A DNA stretch of 64,000 bases, taken from positions 682,001 to 746,000 of the forward strand of contig NZ_CAIT01000009.1 in the NCBI RefSeq assembly GCF_000296815.2, in the 5' to 3' direction. The notes under the pieces are model-generated. The model was not told the origin of the DNA and did no database searches. It saw only the letters and a list, made by a program, of their open reading frames with translations. Below, piece after piece: positions 16,929 to 25,969 of the stretch; the first letter of the stretch is position 1; each line of letters starts with the position of its first letter. The DNA is from Fibrisoma limi BUZ 3 (GTDB lineage: Bacteria; Bacteroidota; Bacteroidia; Cytophagales; Spirosomataceae). Position numbers and translations under genes: made by a program.

Positions 16929-17961
16929 ACAAAAGTACAATATCATTCGCATTTGCGACTTCAACATTTTGGAGTTGAAGCTGTTGTGTCAGACTATCGG
17001 ACGAAAGCCGCGCCCGGGCAATGGCAACGGCGTCCTGCTGTTCGTCCAGCACTTCGATCATTTCGCCGGCGGCAAATTCACCCAATATACTTCTAACGCC
17101 TACCGCCAGCAGGCTGCGTCGTTGTTGCAGCGCCCGCACAGCGCCCGCGTCGACCTGCAACCGGCCAACCACCAGGCTACCACTGGCCAGCCAGCGGTTT
17201 CGGGCCGATAGGGATGTTGGCTGGGGAACAAAATTCGTCCCGGTTTCGCTACGTAATGCTTTCTGAATACTCTCGGGCTCGTTCAATCCAAAAATGACCA
17301 CGCGAATGCCCATGCGGGTTGCCAGCTTGGCAAACGTCAGTTTTGAAGCCATCCCGCCCAATCCCAGCGATGATTTATCCGTTCGCACAACACCGAATAC
17401 GGATTCATCAAAAGCGGCTACGTGACGGATAATCTGGTTGTTGGCATCGAGCAACCCGCCGACAGATGTGCAGAGCATCAATACCTCCGCGCCAAAACCG
17501 ACGGCGATCAGGGTGGCCAGTTCGTCGTTATCCGAAAACTTCAGCTCCCGGTTGCTTACTACGTCATTTTCGTTGGCAATGGGAATGATGCCGTTGGCCC
17601 AGAGTTCTTCATACGTCTGCTTAAGTTGCAGAAACTGATCGCGGTTGGCAAAGTGATGCCGTTCGCACAGGCTCTGGGCGATTGAAATGCCGTAGATGGA
17701 AAAAAAGCGGGAGTACTGATTCAGCAACAACAGGTTTCCGATAGCCGCGGCTGCTTTGCGCTGGGTAATGTCGCCCCGATAATCACGGATCGATGCCTTC
17801 CCAGCCCCCACGGCCCCCGACGATACCAACACGATTCGGTACTGGTCATGCAGGGCCGCAACCTGCCGGGCAATGTCGACCATAACCGGCTCATTGGGCT
17901 CGCCGGTAGCTTTTGTGATGGATGCGGTACCAAATTTTAAAACAAGAACAGGCTTTGCCAT
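16927..17961 (-). CDS. proB: Glutamate 5-kinase
   Basis: The 344-residue kinase does the first step of proline synthesis. The amino-acid kinase fold starts VLVLKFGTASITKATGEPNE and includes VLVSSGAVGAGKA, IIPIANENDVV and GLGGMASKLTFAKLATRMG. A C-terminal PUA-like domain (VDAGAVRALQQRRSLLAVGVRSILGEF... GEMIEVLD) follows, as in full-length bacterial ProB. The order proB-proA is the usual one. Confidence 0.95.
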   Translation of the reverse strand: MAKPVLVLKFGTASITKATGEPNEPVMVDIARQVAALHDQYRIVLVSSGAVGAGKASIRDYRGDITQRKAAAAIGNLLLLNQYSRFFSIYGISIAQSLCERHHFANRDQFLQLKQTYEELWANGIIPIANENDVVSNRELKFSDNDELATLIAVGFGAEVLMLCTSVGGLLDANNQIIRHVAAFDESVFGVVRTDKSSLGLGGMASKLTFAKLATRMGIRVVIFGLNEPESIQKALRSETGTNFVPQPTSLSARNRWLASGSLVVGRLQVDAGAVRALQQRRSLLAVGVRSILGEFAAGEMIEVLDEQQDAVAIARARLSSDSLTQQLQLQNVEVANANDIVLL

Positions 17962-18026
17962 GCGGCAAAGATAGGAAGTGCGGCTGCGTCGATAAACACG
18001 GTTGAGGGTGCTACCAGAAATTTTGG

Positions 18027-18656
18027 CTAATCGCCGGCATGGTTCTTAAAGAGGTGCTCCAGCACGGGCTCTGTAAAGCGGGCTTTTTTACGCAGCGCCG
18101 ACTTGAGCAGCCTGATGTACTCAGCTTTTGGTATTTCAACCGCGCCAAACCGCCGAACATTGTCGTTTATAAACTGAGTATCAAGCAATTCGAACTGTTG
18201 TTCCTGCAACATCATCATCAGGTAATGAAACGCTACCTTGGAGGCATTACTGACCTGATGGAACATAGACTCGCCAAAAAAAGCAGACCCGAGCGCCACA
18301 CCATAAAGGCCACCAACCAAACGTCCATCTATATACGTTTCTACACTGTGGGCTAGCCCCATCCGGTGAAGCTCAGTGTAGGCTTCGATGATTTCGTCGG
18401 AAATCCAGGTGCTGTCGAAGTCAGAGCGAGGTATGGCGCAGTTACGCATCACTTGCTCAAAATCGGTGTCTACACGTACTTCAAACAGCTTTTTGTTCAG
18501 GATTGGCCGCAGCGAATGAGACGGTTTGTAGGAGTGAATCGGAATGACGGCCCGGGGGTCCGGCGCATACCAATAGAGCGTACCGTCCGCGTCGGCCATC
18601 GGAAAGATACCGTTGATGTACCCGTAGATGAGGTCGTCGGCGGTTAGTTTGCTCAT
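18027..18656 (-). CDS. aat: Leucyl/phenylalanyl-tRNA-protein transferase
   Basis: The 209-residue enzyme adds Leu or Phe from charged tRNA to N-terminal Arg/Lys of proteins, marking them for ClpAP-type degradation under the N-end rule. Signatures: YGYINGIFPMADADGTLYWYAPDPRAVIP, ILNKKLFEVRVD, SVETYIDGRLVGGLYGVALG, FFGESMFH and FELLDTQFINDNVRRFG. The frame extends to 18764, but ATG 18656 gives the standard N-terminus and has a good -7 box upstream. Confidence 0.95.
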   Translation of the reverse strand: MSKLTADDLIYGYINGIFPMADADGTLYWYAPDPRAVIPIHSYKPSHSLRPILNKKLFEVRVDTDFEQVMRNCAIPRSDFDSTWISDEIIEAYTELHRMGLAHSVETYIDGRLVGGLYGVALGSAFFGESMFHQVSNASKVAFHYLMMMLQEQQFELLDTQFINDNVRRFGAVEIPKAEYIRLLKSALRKKARFTEPVLEHLFKNHAGD

Positions 18657-18681
18657 GAAAGTGCTGGATGGATCTGTACAA

Positions 18682-18689
18682 CAAAGGTA
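18682..18689 (-). promoter_or_regulatory. -7 box upstream of aat
   Basis: The minus strand 18689-18682 reads TACCTTTG, an exact TAnnTTTG match, 25 bases before the aat start. A TTTG lies upstream at slightly more than the usual -33 spacing. Confidence 0.5.
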
Positions 18690-18954
18690 TAGAAAAAATT
18701 TGGCTAATTTGCAAACTTCACAATTGCATAAAGAACCTGAAAAGCAAACTGATAACAGTCTCACTCACAACATTCTTTCAGGGATACATCAAAGTCACGC
18801 TTGCTATATACGTTATCATTTTGATCTAAACTTACGACTAATAACAGGCCCTCAGCGCCTGTCCATCATCTCATCAACCGTAGCCTAAAAGAGCACGAAA
18901 CGCATTCGTATCAATCCCGTACATTGCCGGTAGTCAACTCACCCTTCCTCGATC

Positions 18955-20793
18955 ATGAATACGCCACAACGCTTAGCTGATCTCGACTTTACGAGCCTCA
19001 CCAATCGAACGTTTCATCCGTCTCCTGCCGCCTGGGAAGATCAGGTCCTGTATTTTCTGATGCTCGACCGTTTCTCTGACGGTCAGGAACAAAGCTTCGT
19101 CGACAACGATGGTCATGTAGTGGCTGGTGGCACTACGCCGTTGTTTCAACTGTCGGATGCAGGAAACGCAACTCAAACGGCTGAGCAGGCGGCTCAATGG
19201 CGTGAAGCGGGCATTCGATTCGTAGGTGGTACCCTCAAAGGCCTCCAAAGCAAAATTGGCTACCTGAAGCGGCTTGGTATCACAGCTATCTGGATCAGCC
19301 CGATTTTTAAGCAGGTGGCTTCTCAGGAAACGTACCACGGCTATGGTATTCAGAACTTTCTGGATGTTGATCCACGCTTCGGCACCCGCGATGACCTACG
19401 AGCAGTTGTCGATACGGCCCATGCTAACGGCATTTACGTTATCCTCGACATTATCTTCAACCATGCTGGGGATGTTTTTGCTTATGCTACCAACGGCCAG
19501 CCGGTTTTCAACGGTACTACTTTTCCCGTGGCCGGTTACCGCGACGCAGCCGGTATACCCTCCCTGCCTTTTCGGGAGCTCGATCTTACCCTACATAACA
19601 GTGCCTGGCCAGACGGAGCAATCTGGCCGCGTGAGTTTCAGCGACCGGATACGTTCACCCAGAAAGGTAAAATTCAGCACTGGGACAATGATCCGGAGTT
19701 TCTGGAGGGCGACTTCGAAAGCTTAAAAGATATTCGGCATGGAACAGGTTCGCTGGATACGTATCAGCCCTCTCCTACCCTCAAAGCCATTGCCGACGTG
19801 TATAAGTACTGGATCGCCTATGCTGATCTCGATGGTTTCCGCATTGATACCGTCAAACACATGGAACTGGGCGCAACCCGCTACTTTTCGGCGGTTATCC
19901 GGGAGTTTGCGATGGCTATCGGTAAGGAAAATTTTTACCTGATCGGCGAGATCACCGGTGGGCGAAGCCGGGCGTTTACTACCCTCGAACTGACCGGCCT
20001 GAACGCAGCCCTGGGTATCGACGATATCCCCGACAAGCTGGAATACCTGGTGAAGGGGTTTCGCAACCCGACCGAGTATTTCGATCTGTTTCGGAATTCG
20101 GAGTTGGTCAACAAAGGATCACACACCTGGTTTCGCAACCGGGTTGTTACCCTCTTCGACGATCACGATCAGGTTCGTAAAGGCAACAACAAGGCGCGGT
20201 TCTGCGCCGACCCAGGCGCCTATCAGCAAATTGCGGCCGTGATTGCCCTGAACGTACTGACGCTGGGCATCCCGTGTTTGTACTACGGCACCGAACAGGC
20301 CTTCGATGGAGCTGGAGGTAATGATCGCTACATTCGGGAGTCGATGTTTGGGGGTGATTTTGGCGCGTTCCGATCGGCGAACCGACACTTCTTTACTGAG
20401 AGTAATCCGGCTTACAGGGTCATTGCTCAACTGCTCGCTCTTCGACGGCAGCACATCGCCCTTCGGCGGGGGCGTCAGTATCTACGTCCAATCTCCGGCA
20501 ATGGCTCACAGTTCGGCCTGCCAATGATGCTGGGTGGCCAGATCCGCTCGGTAGTGCCCTGGTCGCGGCTGTTTAACAACGAGGAGGCCCTGTGCGCTAT
20601 CAACACCGATCCGCAGAGCGCCCGAACCGCCTGGGTTACCATCGATAATGAACTACACCCAGCCGGCAGCGAGCTAACGTGCCTGTTTTCGACCGATCCG
20701 ACGCAACTCAACACACGGGTAACGGTTGAGGCCCGAAACGGAAAAGCCGTGAAGCTGACCGTACCGGCGGGCGGGGTTGTGGTATATAAATGA
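18955..20793 (+). CDS. GH13 alpha-amylase family glycoside hydrolase
   Basis: The 612-residue enzyme has the GH13 barrel with all four conserved regions: VILDIIFNHAGD (I), DGFRIDTVKHME with nucleophile D298 (II), LIGEITGG with acid/base E332 (III) and FDDHDQV with D405 (IV). The N-terminal YFLMLDRFSDG is typical of cytoplasmic or cell-associated alpha-amylase, neopullulanase or trehalose-acting enzymes. No signal peptide is evident. The C-terminal beta domain is present (LTVPAGGVVVYK). Exact specificity cannot be read. The 298-bp spacer upstream holds a small ACAGGC/GCCTGT hairpin and is otherwise featureless. Confidence 0.9.
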   Translation: MNTPQRLADLDFTSLTNRTFHPSPAAWEDQVLYFLMLDRFSDGQEQSFVDNDGHVVAGGTTPLFQLSDAGNATQTAEQAAQWREAGIRFVGGTLKGLQSKIGYLKRLGITAIWISPIFKQVASQETYHGYGIQNFLDVDPRFGTRDDLRAVVDTAHANGIYVILDIIFNHAGDVFAYATNGQPVFNGTTFPVAGYRDAAGIPSLPFRELDLTLHNSAWPDGAIWPREFQRPDTFTQKGKIQHWDNDPEFLEGDFESLKDIRHGTGSLDTYQPSPTLKAIADVYKYWIAYADLDGFRIDTVKHMELGATRYFSAVIREFAMAIGKENFYLIGEITGGRSRAFTTLELTGLNAALGIDDIPDKLEYLVKGFRNPTEYFDLFRNSELVNKGSHTWFRNRVVTLFDDHDQVRKGNNKARFCADPGAYQQIAAVIALNVLTLGIPCLYYGTEQAFDGAGGNDRYIRESMFGGDFGAFRSANRHFFTESNPAYRVIAQLLALRRQHIALRRGRQYLRPISGNGSQFGLPMMLGGQIRSVVPWSRLFNNEEALCAINTDPQSARTAWVTIDNELHPAGSELTCLFSTDPTQLNTRVTVEARNGKAVKLTVPAGGVVVYK

Positions 20794-20913
20794 ATGAGTC
20801 GACGGGTAAGAGGATAAAGGCCGTTCAATCAATACCAGGGCACTTGATCGCCGATTAAACCAAACCCTTTACCGGTTGTCGAACGTTTATAGACAAACGA
20901 TTTGAAATCAGCC

Positions 20914-21537
20914 ATGAAAAAAGGATTTGTTTTGCTGTTGACACTGGCGTCTTTGCCGTTGTTGTTCAGTCAATGCAGCGTCAATAAACAACTGGCTCAG
21001 GCAAAAGCCCTGGGCGACTGTCGTTACTCCATTGCCTCGGCCGACAGTGTGTATCTGGCGGGGGTCGACATTCGGCAGTTCCGCAAAATTGAAGACCTCA
21101 ATCCAGCTAAGTTCCCGCGTCTGGCGGCTGGCTTGCTCACCCGCAACGTACCGCTCGACGCCCGGATCAACCTCGATATTACGAACCCCACCAACCGGCT
21201 GGCAGGCATTGACCAGTTGGAATATAAAATTCTGCTGGCTGGTCAGGAACTGTTCACCGGTTTCCTGAACCAGCGCATTGAAGTACAGCCCGGTGGCGGT
21301 CGCGCCCGCGTACCGGTACGTATCAATGCCAATGCCTATCAACTGTTCACTGACCCGAAAACGCGTGATGCTTTTGGCCAGTTGGTGCAGAACCTATCGG
21401 GGGCACAGGATACCAAGCCGTCGAAGCTGACGATCAAGATCAAACCGACGCTGGCCTTGGGCAATAAGCAGATCAATTACCCCGGCTACATTACGATTGA
21501 TCAGGAAGTAACGAACAAAATCCTGCTCGGACAGTAA
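20914..21537 (+). CDS. LEA type 2-like lipoprotein
   Basis: The 207-residue product has an N-terminal hydrophobic signal ending in LLFSQC (Cys21), a plausible though non-canonical lipobox. The body resembles the WHy/LEA14 beta-sandwich: VPLDARINLDITNPTNRLAG, QLEYKILLAGQELFTGFL, VPVRINANAY. Such domains are linked to desiccation or stress tolerance in other organisms, though function in bacteria is poorly known. A TTG at 20902 would add four residues; ATG 20914 fits the signal peptide better. It sits downstream of the GH13 gene with a 120-bp gap and has its own terminator. Confidence 0.75.
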   Translation: MKKGFVLLLTLASLPLLFSQCSVNKQLAQAKALGDCRYSIASADSVYLAGVDIRQFRKIEDLNPAKFPRLAAGLLTRNVPLDARINLDITNPTNRLAGIDQLEYKILLAGQELFTGFLNQRIEVQPGGGRARVPVRINANAYQLFTDPKTRDAFGQLVQNLSGAQDTKPSKLTIKIKPTLALGNKQINYPGYITIDQEVTNKILLGQ

Positions 21538-21560
21538 ATTACAACCTCTGCTTTCTTTAT

Positions 21561-21592
21561 CAAATTGCCCGGTAAATGTATCGGGCAATTTG
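21561..21592 (+). terminator. Terminator after the LEA-like gene
   Basis: CAAATTGCCCG (21561-21571) and CGGGCAATTTG (21582-21592) form an 11-bp perfect stem followed by CTTTTA. Confidence 0.75.
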
Positions 21593-21638
21593 CTTTTACC
21601 CGCGTTGCCGAGACGTATTTCTTAAACGACAACCGACC

Positions 21639-22673
21639 ATGAACCGGCTTATTATACCGTTCCTTTTCATTGCCCAGCTTACGTTTGCCCAAAGCAAGCA
21701 ACGTATTCAGCTCACCCACGACGAAGCGCAGAAACGTGTGTCGGTGACGGTAGATGGCAAACCGTTCACTGCTTACATCTATCCCGGCCCATCCGTGCTG
21801 AAGAAGGCGGTGCTGTATCCCATCCTATCGGCCGGCGGCAATCCCATTACCCGCGGATGGCCGATGGATCCGCGTCCGGGCGAACGCGTTGACCACCCGC
21901 ACCACGTAGGGATGTGGTTCAACTATGGCGACGTGAACGGTCACGACTTCTGGAACAATTCAACCGCCATTGGACCAGAACATAAAGGACCGTTCGGTAC
22001 GATCGTTCATACGGGCGTGAAAAGCATGAAAAGCGGCAAAGATCAGGGCGAACTGGTCGTTACGGCCGACTGGCTGGATAAAGACGGTAAACCCATGTTG
22101 CAGGAAACGACTACGTACCTGTTCCGGGCCGGCGCAAACGACCGTACGATCGATCACATAACCACACTGAAGGCGCTGGATAAAGATGTCGTTTTCAAAG
22201 ACAACAAAGAGGGTATGATTGCCATCCGCGTAGCACGGGAACTCGAGCATCCGTCGAATAAGCCCGAAGTCTTTACTGATGCCCAGGGTGTGGCTACCAA
22301 GGTCCCGGCCCTGAACAATGCGGGGGTAACAGGCAAATACGTTAGCAGCGAAGGCATTGAAGGCGATGCCGTCTGGGGAACGCGCGGCAAGTGGGTCAAT
22401 CTAACCGGAACCATCAATGCAGAGCCGGTGTCGGTGGTTCTCTTCGACCATCCGCAGAACGTAGGCTATCCAACCTACTGGCACGCTCGCGGATACGGTT
22501 TATTTGCTGCCAATCCGCTGGCTCCATCAGTTATGTCAAGCGGCAAAGCCCCTGCGATGAATTATACCCTGCCGGCTGGGCAGTCGGTAACGTTCCGTCA
22601 CCGGGTGCTGATCACGTCGGGTAATACCACCAATCAGACGGTAAGCGAACAGGCCATGAAATTTGGACGCTGA
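21639..22673 (+). CDS. DUF6807 (PmoA-like) exported protein
   Basis: The 344-residue product has a signal peptide (MNRLIIPFLFIAQLTFAQ) and the DUF6807 hallmark HPHHVGMWFNYGDVNGHDFWNN in its middle third, preceded by ILSAGGNPITRGWPMDPRPG. These proteins are often annotated PmoA family, but the link to methane oxidation is weak; in Bacteroidota they occur with sugar oxidoreductases and are thought to act on carbohydrates. The His-rich motif may bind metal or substrate. The frame runs to 21576 but ATG 21639 starts the signal peptide. It is followed by a strong terminator. Confidence 0.85.
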   Translation: MNRLIIPFLFIAQLTFAQSKQRIQLTHDEAQKRVSVTVDGKPFTAYIYPGPSVLKKAVLYPILSAGGNPITRGWPMDPRPGERVDHPHHVGMWFNYGDVNGHDFWNNSTAIGPEHKGPFGTIVHTGVKSMKSGKDQGELVVTADWLDKDGKPMLQETTTYLFRAGANDRTIDHITTLKALDKDVVFKDNKEGMIAIRVARELEHPSNKPEVFTDAQGVATKVPALNNAGVTGKYVSSEGIEGDAVWGTRGKWVNLTGTINAEPVSVVLFDHPQNVGYPTYWHARGYGLFAANPLAPSVMSSGKAPAMNYTLPAGQSVTFRHRVLITSGNTTNQTVSEQAMKFGR

Positions 22674-22694
22674 TCCGATTTATCAGCCTGCAAT

Positions 22695-22732
22695 ACAAAC
22701 AAAAGACGCCCGCAAAGGCGTCTTTTGTTTGT
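22695..22732. terminator. Strong terminator after the DUF6807 gene
   Basis: ACAAACAAAAGACGCC (22695-22710) and GGCGTCTTTTGTTTGT (22717-22732) form a perfect 16-bp stem with loop CGCAAA. It can serve both the DUF6807 gene and the convergent helical protein gene. Confidence 0.9.
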
Positions 22733-22748
22733 GTATGGATAGAATCAG

Positions 22749-23144
22749 TTAGTTCAGGTGTACTAAAGCCGACCGGTACACGCGCCCTTCGAGCGATTCG
22801 ACCCAGGCACGGAGGGTCTCATTTTCGGTAGCGGCCCGCTTTAATTCGGTGTCAATCTGACGTAGCAGAAAAAAAAGCTGGTGAACATGCAGCCACTGCT
22901 GCTGTAGCCCATCAACATCGTCAACCTCCTTCGCCTGACGACGGGCCTCCTGTGTTAGCTGTCGTAAGCTCATGCGCAGGTGGTATCGTAGAATCATCAG
23001 ACGGCTGGCCATCGGCAGTTCAGAAGGCGAACGTTCGAGGTGTGAAATACCCTTCGACAGCATGTTGTTGCGTTGCTGCAACTGATCGGAGACAACCATC
23101 CAGGCGTGTTCGGCCCGAAGCGATGCATATGTTATGGTTTTCAT
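22749..23144 (-). CDS. All-helical protein of unknown function
   Basis: The 131-residue protein is predicted helical throughout, rich in Leu, Gln, Arg and Glu, with likely coiled-coil parts (RLMILRYHLRMSLRQLTQEA; QLFFLLRQIDTELKRA). There is no signal peptide, membrane segment or known motif, and I do not recognise it. The well-formed promoter box upstream and terminator downstream support a real gene. Confidence 0.6.
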   Translation of the reverse strand: MKTITYASLRAEHAWMVVSDQLQQRNNMLSKGISHLERSPSELPMASRLMILRYHLRMSLRQLTQEARRQAKEVDDVDGLQQQWLHVHQLFFLLRQIDTELKRAATENETLRAWVESLEGRVYRSALVHLN

Positions 23145-23615
23145 TCTATTTTAGTACAATACGGTTTGCAAACAAATATACATAAGTCACCAATTATTCC
23201 GAGTGCCATTTCTTAGATTAGGCAAATTTTAATCTGCCTAATACCATTTAAACCAACTCTTTGACAAGCATAGTACAATTTGGTTTAATCTGCTTCTAAA
23301 AATCGTTAAAGATGGTAATCCCGTATCTTTCCTATATTCGTTCGAGTCTGAAAATGTTAATCATCTCGTTGCAGGTTGCATCTTCACTACCTGAATTTAG
23401 AACTGTTTTCCAGGCTTCTGGCTAGCAACGAGCCATCCGAAATGTAGTATGGGCTAATTACGTTGACAGTGTCATAGGCTCAGCCGTTTATCGCAAAGAC
23501 TGTAATTGGATCTGGAAACCGGCCTGATCGCATTGCGGAACATTTAGTTTCCGTTCCGGCGTTTGATTTATAGCGTGAAAGTCTGAACTTCAAGCATTGA
23601 ACGTTATACCTGCAT
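23145..23615. other. 471-bp intergenic region with paired 16-base repeats
   Basis: Two near-identical words, TAGTACAATACGGTTT (23152-23167) and TAGTACAATTTGGTTT (23271-23286), lie 119 bases apart in the same orientation. The first sits between the -7 box and the start codon of the helical protein gene, an operator-like position. An 8-bp inverted pair CTCGTTGC/GCAACGAG spans about 23365-23431. No further gene-like structure is seen between there and the start at 23616. Confidence 0.4.
23173..23180 (-). promoter_or_regulatory. -7 box upstream of the helical protein gene
   Basis: The minus strand 23180-23173 reads TATATTTG, an exact TAnnTTTG match, 28 bases before the ATG at 23144. Confidence 0.5.
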
Positions 23616-24308
23616 ATGGACCCTACCTACAAAGCACTCATTGTTTGTACGAATCATACCGACTACCCGACAAAGCCGCACAAGACGGGCCTGTGGTTAA
23701 GCGAGGCTACCCATTTTTATGATGAACTGGCCGATCGCAACATTCCGTACGACATCGCGAGCCCGAACGGAGGCTCTGTTCCCATTGATGAGAAGAGCTT
23801 CGACCGGCGCGACAATGTCAACGAGAAATGGTACAACGACCCTACGTTCCGCCACAAGTTGGAGCATTCGCTTAAGCTTGAGGATGTCAATCCATCTGAC
23901 TATCAGATTATTTATTTCACGGGTGGACACGGAACGATGTGGGATTTTCCGAATAACCAGCAGCTACAGGAAATTACCCGGCACATCTATGAGAACGGCG
24001 GCATGGTAGCGGCCGTTTGCCACGGCGTTAGCGGTCTACTGAACGTCCAACTGTCCGATGGTTCTCCCCTGATTGATAATCGGCAGATTACCGGTTTTTC
24101 CAACATGGAAGAAAAACTGGTGCGGCTTGATGAGGAAGTACCGTTTTTGCTGGAAGATGCCCTGAAGCAAAAGAATGCGCTTTACAGCAAAAGTCTGATT
24201 CCGTTCCTACCCTACATTGAAGTGGATGAGCGTATGGTAACAGGGCAAAACCCCCTGTCGGCCAGAAAAGTAGGCCGGAAAGTAATTGAAGAAATGTACG
24301 AAAAGTAA
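23616..24308 (+). CDS. DJ-1/PfpI-family protein, Hsp31/glyoxalase III-like
   Basis: The 230-residue protein belongs to the type 1 glutamine amidotransferase-like DJ-1/PfpI superfamily. Motifs include TGLWLSEATHFYDEL, YDIASPNGGSVPID, YFTGGHGTMWDFPN and the nucleophile elbow AAVCHGVSGLL with Cys135. The E-H-C arrangement fits the Hsp31-type glyoxalase/chaperone subgroup, which detoxifies methylglyoxal or repairs glycated groups. Cytoplasmic. The ATG at 23616 is the only good start. It is convergent with rfbC across a shared hairpin. Confidence 0.85.
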   Translation: MDPTYKALIVCTNHTDYPTKPHKTGLWLSEATHFYDELADRNIPYDIASPNGGSVPIDEKSFDRRDNVNEKWYNDPTFRHKLEHSLKLEDVNPSDYQIIYFTGGHGTMWDFPNNQQLQEITRHIYENGGMVAAVCHGVSGLLNVQLSDGSPLIDNRQITGFSNMEEKLVRLDEEVPFLLEDALKQKNALYSKSLIPFLPYIEVDERMVTGQNPLSARKVGRKVIEEMYEK

Positions 24309-24326
24309 GTGGCTGATTTCAAATTC

Positions 24327-24384
24327 GCCGTTTCAGGTTCCAGGTCTGCATTTAATTTTAGTAGAACCTGGAATCTGAAACGGC
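24327..24384. terminator. Convergent hairpin between the DJ-1-like gene and rfbC
   Basis: GCCGTTTCAGGTTCCAGGT (from 24327) pairs with ACCTGGAATCTGAAACGGC (to 24384) with one mismatch over 19 bases and a T-rich loop. It lies between two convergent stop codons and probably serves both. Confidence 0.65.
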
Positions 24385-24390
24385 AAACGC

Positions 24391-24936
24391 TTAGACCACC
24401 AGATGCGGGAATAATTCACGCAGCGGCTTCAGTTGCTGATCTTTTTCCGACACAATCGGGTCTTTGATTCCCCAGTTGATGTTCAGATCCGGGTCGTTCC
24501 AGACGATGCCCGATTCAGCCGCCTTGTTGTAGATGTTCGTGCACTTATAGCTGAAGATGCTGTCCTCCAGCGCCACGAATCCATGCGCAAACCCTTCTGG
24601 AATATACGCCATATTAGCCAGCTTCGCATCCAGCAGAAAGGTCTCATACTGCCCGAAGGTAGGAGAATCCTCACGGAGGTCAACGGCGATATCGAGCACC
24701 TGCCCCGTGATCACACGTACTAATTTCCCCTGAGCAAACGGCTCATTCTGTAGGTGCAGGCCGCGCAGAACCCCTTTCACCGAAAAAGACTGATTGTCCT
24801 GCACAAATTCCATTGGCAAGCCCAGTGATGTGAACAGCGGTTTGTTATACGATTCAAAGAAGTACCCGCGTTCATCGTCAAACACTCGCGGAATCAATTC
24901 TATCAGGCCCTCAATAGCCGTTTGCCGGACTTGCAT
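24391..24936 (-). CDS. rfbC: dTDP-4-dehydrorhamnose 3,5-epimerase
   Basis: The 181-residue cupin enzyme does the third step of dTDP-L-rhamnose synthesis. Signatures: FDDERGYFFESYNKPLF, FVQDNQSFSVKGVLRGLHLQ with the catalytic His, AYIPEGFAHGFVALED and VWNDPDLNINW. Length is standard. The other rml genes (rfbA, rfbB, rfbD) are not in the window, so this copy stands apart from the rest of the pathway. It is divergent from pyrF, with overlapping promoter elements. Confidence 0.95.
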   Translation of the reverse strand: MQVRQTAIEGLIELIPRVFDDERGYFFESYNKPLFTSLGLPMEFVQDNQSFSVKGVLRGLHLQNEPFAQGKLVRVITGQVLDIAVDLREDSPTFGQYETFLLDAKLANMAYIPEGFAHGFVALEDSIFSYKCTNIYNKAAESGIVWNDPDLNINWGIKDPIVSEKDQQLKPLRELFPHLVV

Positions 24937-24972
24937 GCCGTAGTTTGGTTAATTACAGTTGGACTCTGTACG

Positions 24973-25009
24973 CAAATTTATGAAAGCGAACTGCTAGTTC
25001 GTAATTTTG
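24973..25009. promoter_or_regulatory. Divergent rfbC/pyrF promoter with central palindrome
   Basis: The minus strand 24980-24973 reads TAAATTTG (36 bases before rfbC) and the plus strand 25002-25009 reads TAATTTTG (38 bases before pyrF). Both match TAnnTTTG exactly. Between them lies the 15-base palindrome CGAACTGCTAGTTCG (24987-25001), which abuts the pyrF box. A protein bound there could block both genes. Neither side has an obvious -33 TTTG. Confidence 0.5.
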
Positions 25010-25047
25010 ACCCGGTTCTATTTATTATGTGGGTGTAACCGGATCGT

Positions 25048-25860
25048 ATGACATACAACGAATTATCGCAGCAAATTTTCCGTAAACAATCGTATTTATG
25101 TGTTGGACTGGACACAGACCCACGTAAAATTCCTCACTCACTGCAAAACGAGCCCGATCCGGTTTTCGCTTTTAACCGACAAATTATCGATGCTACGGCC
25201 GATCTCGCCGTGGCCTATAAACCTAACATTGCCTTCTACGAAGCCCAGGGCCCAAGGGGTTGGGAGAGCCTGCAAAAAACGCTCGATTACATTCCTGCCG
25301 ACTGCTTCACGATTGCCGATGCCAAACGGGGCGACATCGGCAATACGTCCGGCTTGTACGCCCGCACGTTTTTTGATCGGTCGGCAGCCGGACTTGATTT
25401 CGATTCCGTGACAGTAGCTCCTTACATGGGTCATGATTCCGTAACGCCGTTTCTGGATTATGCCGGTAAGTGGGTTATCCTGCTTGCGCTAACATCGAAC
25501 CCGGGTAGCGCTGATTTCCAGCGGCAGTCGATCAATGAACAGGAATTGTTTGAAGTGGTGATCGAGACCGCCAAAACCTGGGCCGGTCCTGACCGACTCA
25601 TGTTTGTTATCGGCGCAACGCAGGCCGACGAATTGAGTCGCATCCGGGAACTGGCACCCGATCATTTTCTGCTTGTACCAGGCGTAGGCGCACAGGGGGG
25701 TAACCTTGCCGAGGTATCTAAACGGGGCCTGACGCCCAATGGCGGACTGCTGGTCAATGCTTCGCGCAGCATTTTGTATGCTTCCGGCGGGACCGATTTT
25801 GCGGAAAAAGCAAGGGCCGAAGCACAGGCGCTGCAACAGGAAATGGCATCTTATTTGTAA
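25048..25860 (+). CDS. pyrF: Orotidine 5'-phosphate decarboxylase (type 2)
   Basis: The 270-residue enzyme makes UMP from OMP, the last step of pyrimidine synthesis. Type 2 motifs are visible: [29 protein letters not shown], the catalytic [14 protein letters not shown] with Lys93, [13 protein letters not shown] and [10 protein letters not shown]. Cytoplasmic. Other pyr genes are absent nearby. Confidence 0.96.
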   Translation: MTYNELSQQIFRKQSYLCVGLDTDPRKIPHSLQNEPDPVFAFNRQIIDATADLAVAYKPNIAFYEAQGPRGWESLQKTLDYIPADCFTIADAKRGDIGNTSGLYARTFFDRSAAGLDFDSVTVAPYMGHDSVTPFLDYAGKWVILLALTSNPGSADFQRQSINEQELFEVVIETAKTWAGPDRLMFVIGATQADELSRIRELAPDHFLLVPGVGAQGGNLAEVSKRGLTPNGGLLVNASRSILYASGGTDFAEKARAEAQALQQEMASYL

Positions 25861-25969
25861 AAGTTTTCGGCACAATCGTACACTTCTACGCCAATGCGCG
25901 TATATTTCACCACTCGCGGCATGAAAAGCTCCAACCGTTCACTGACCACCCAAAACAAGATGCCGTCCC

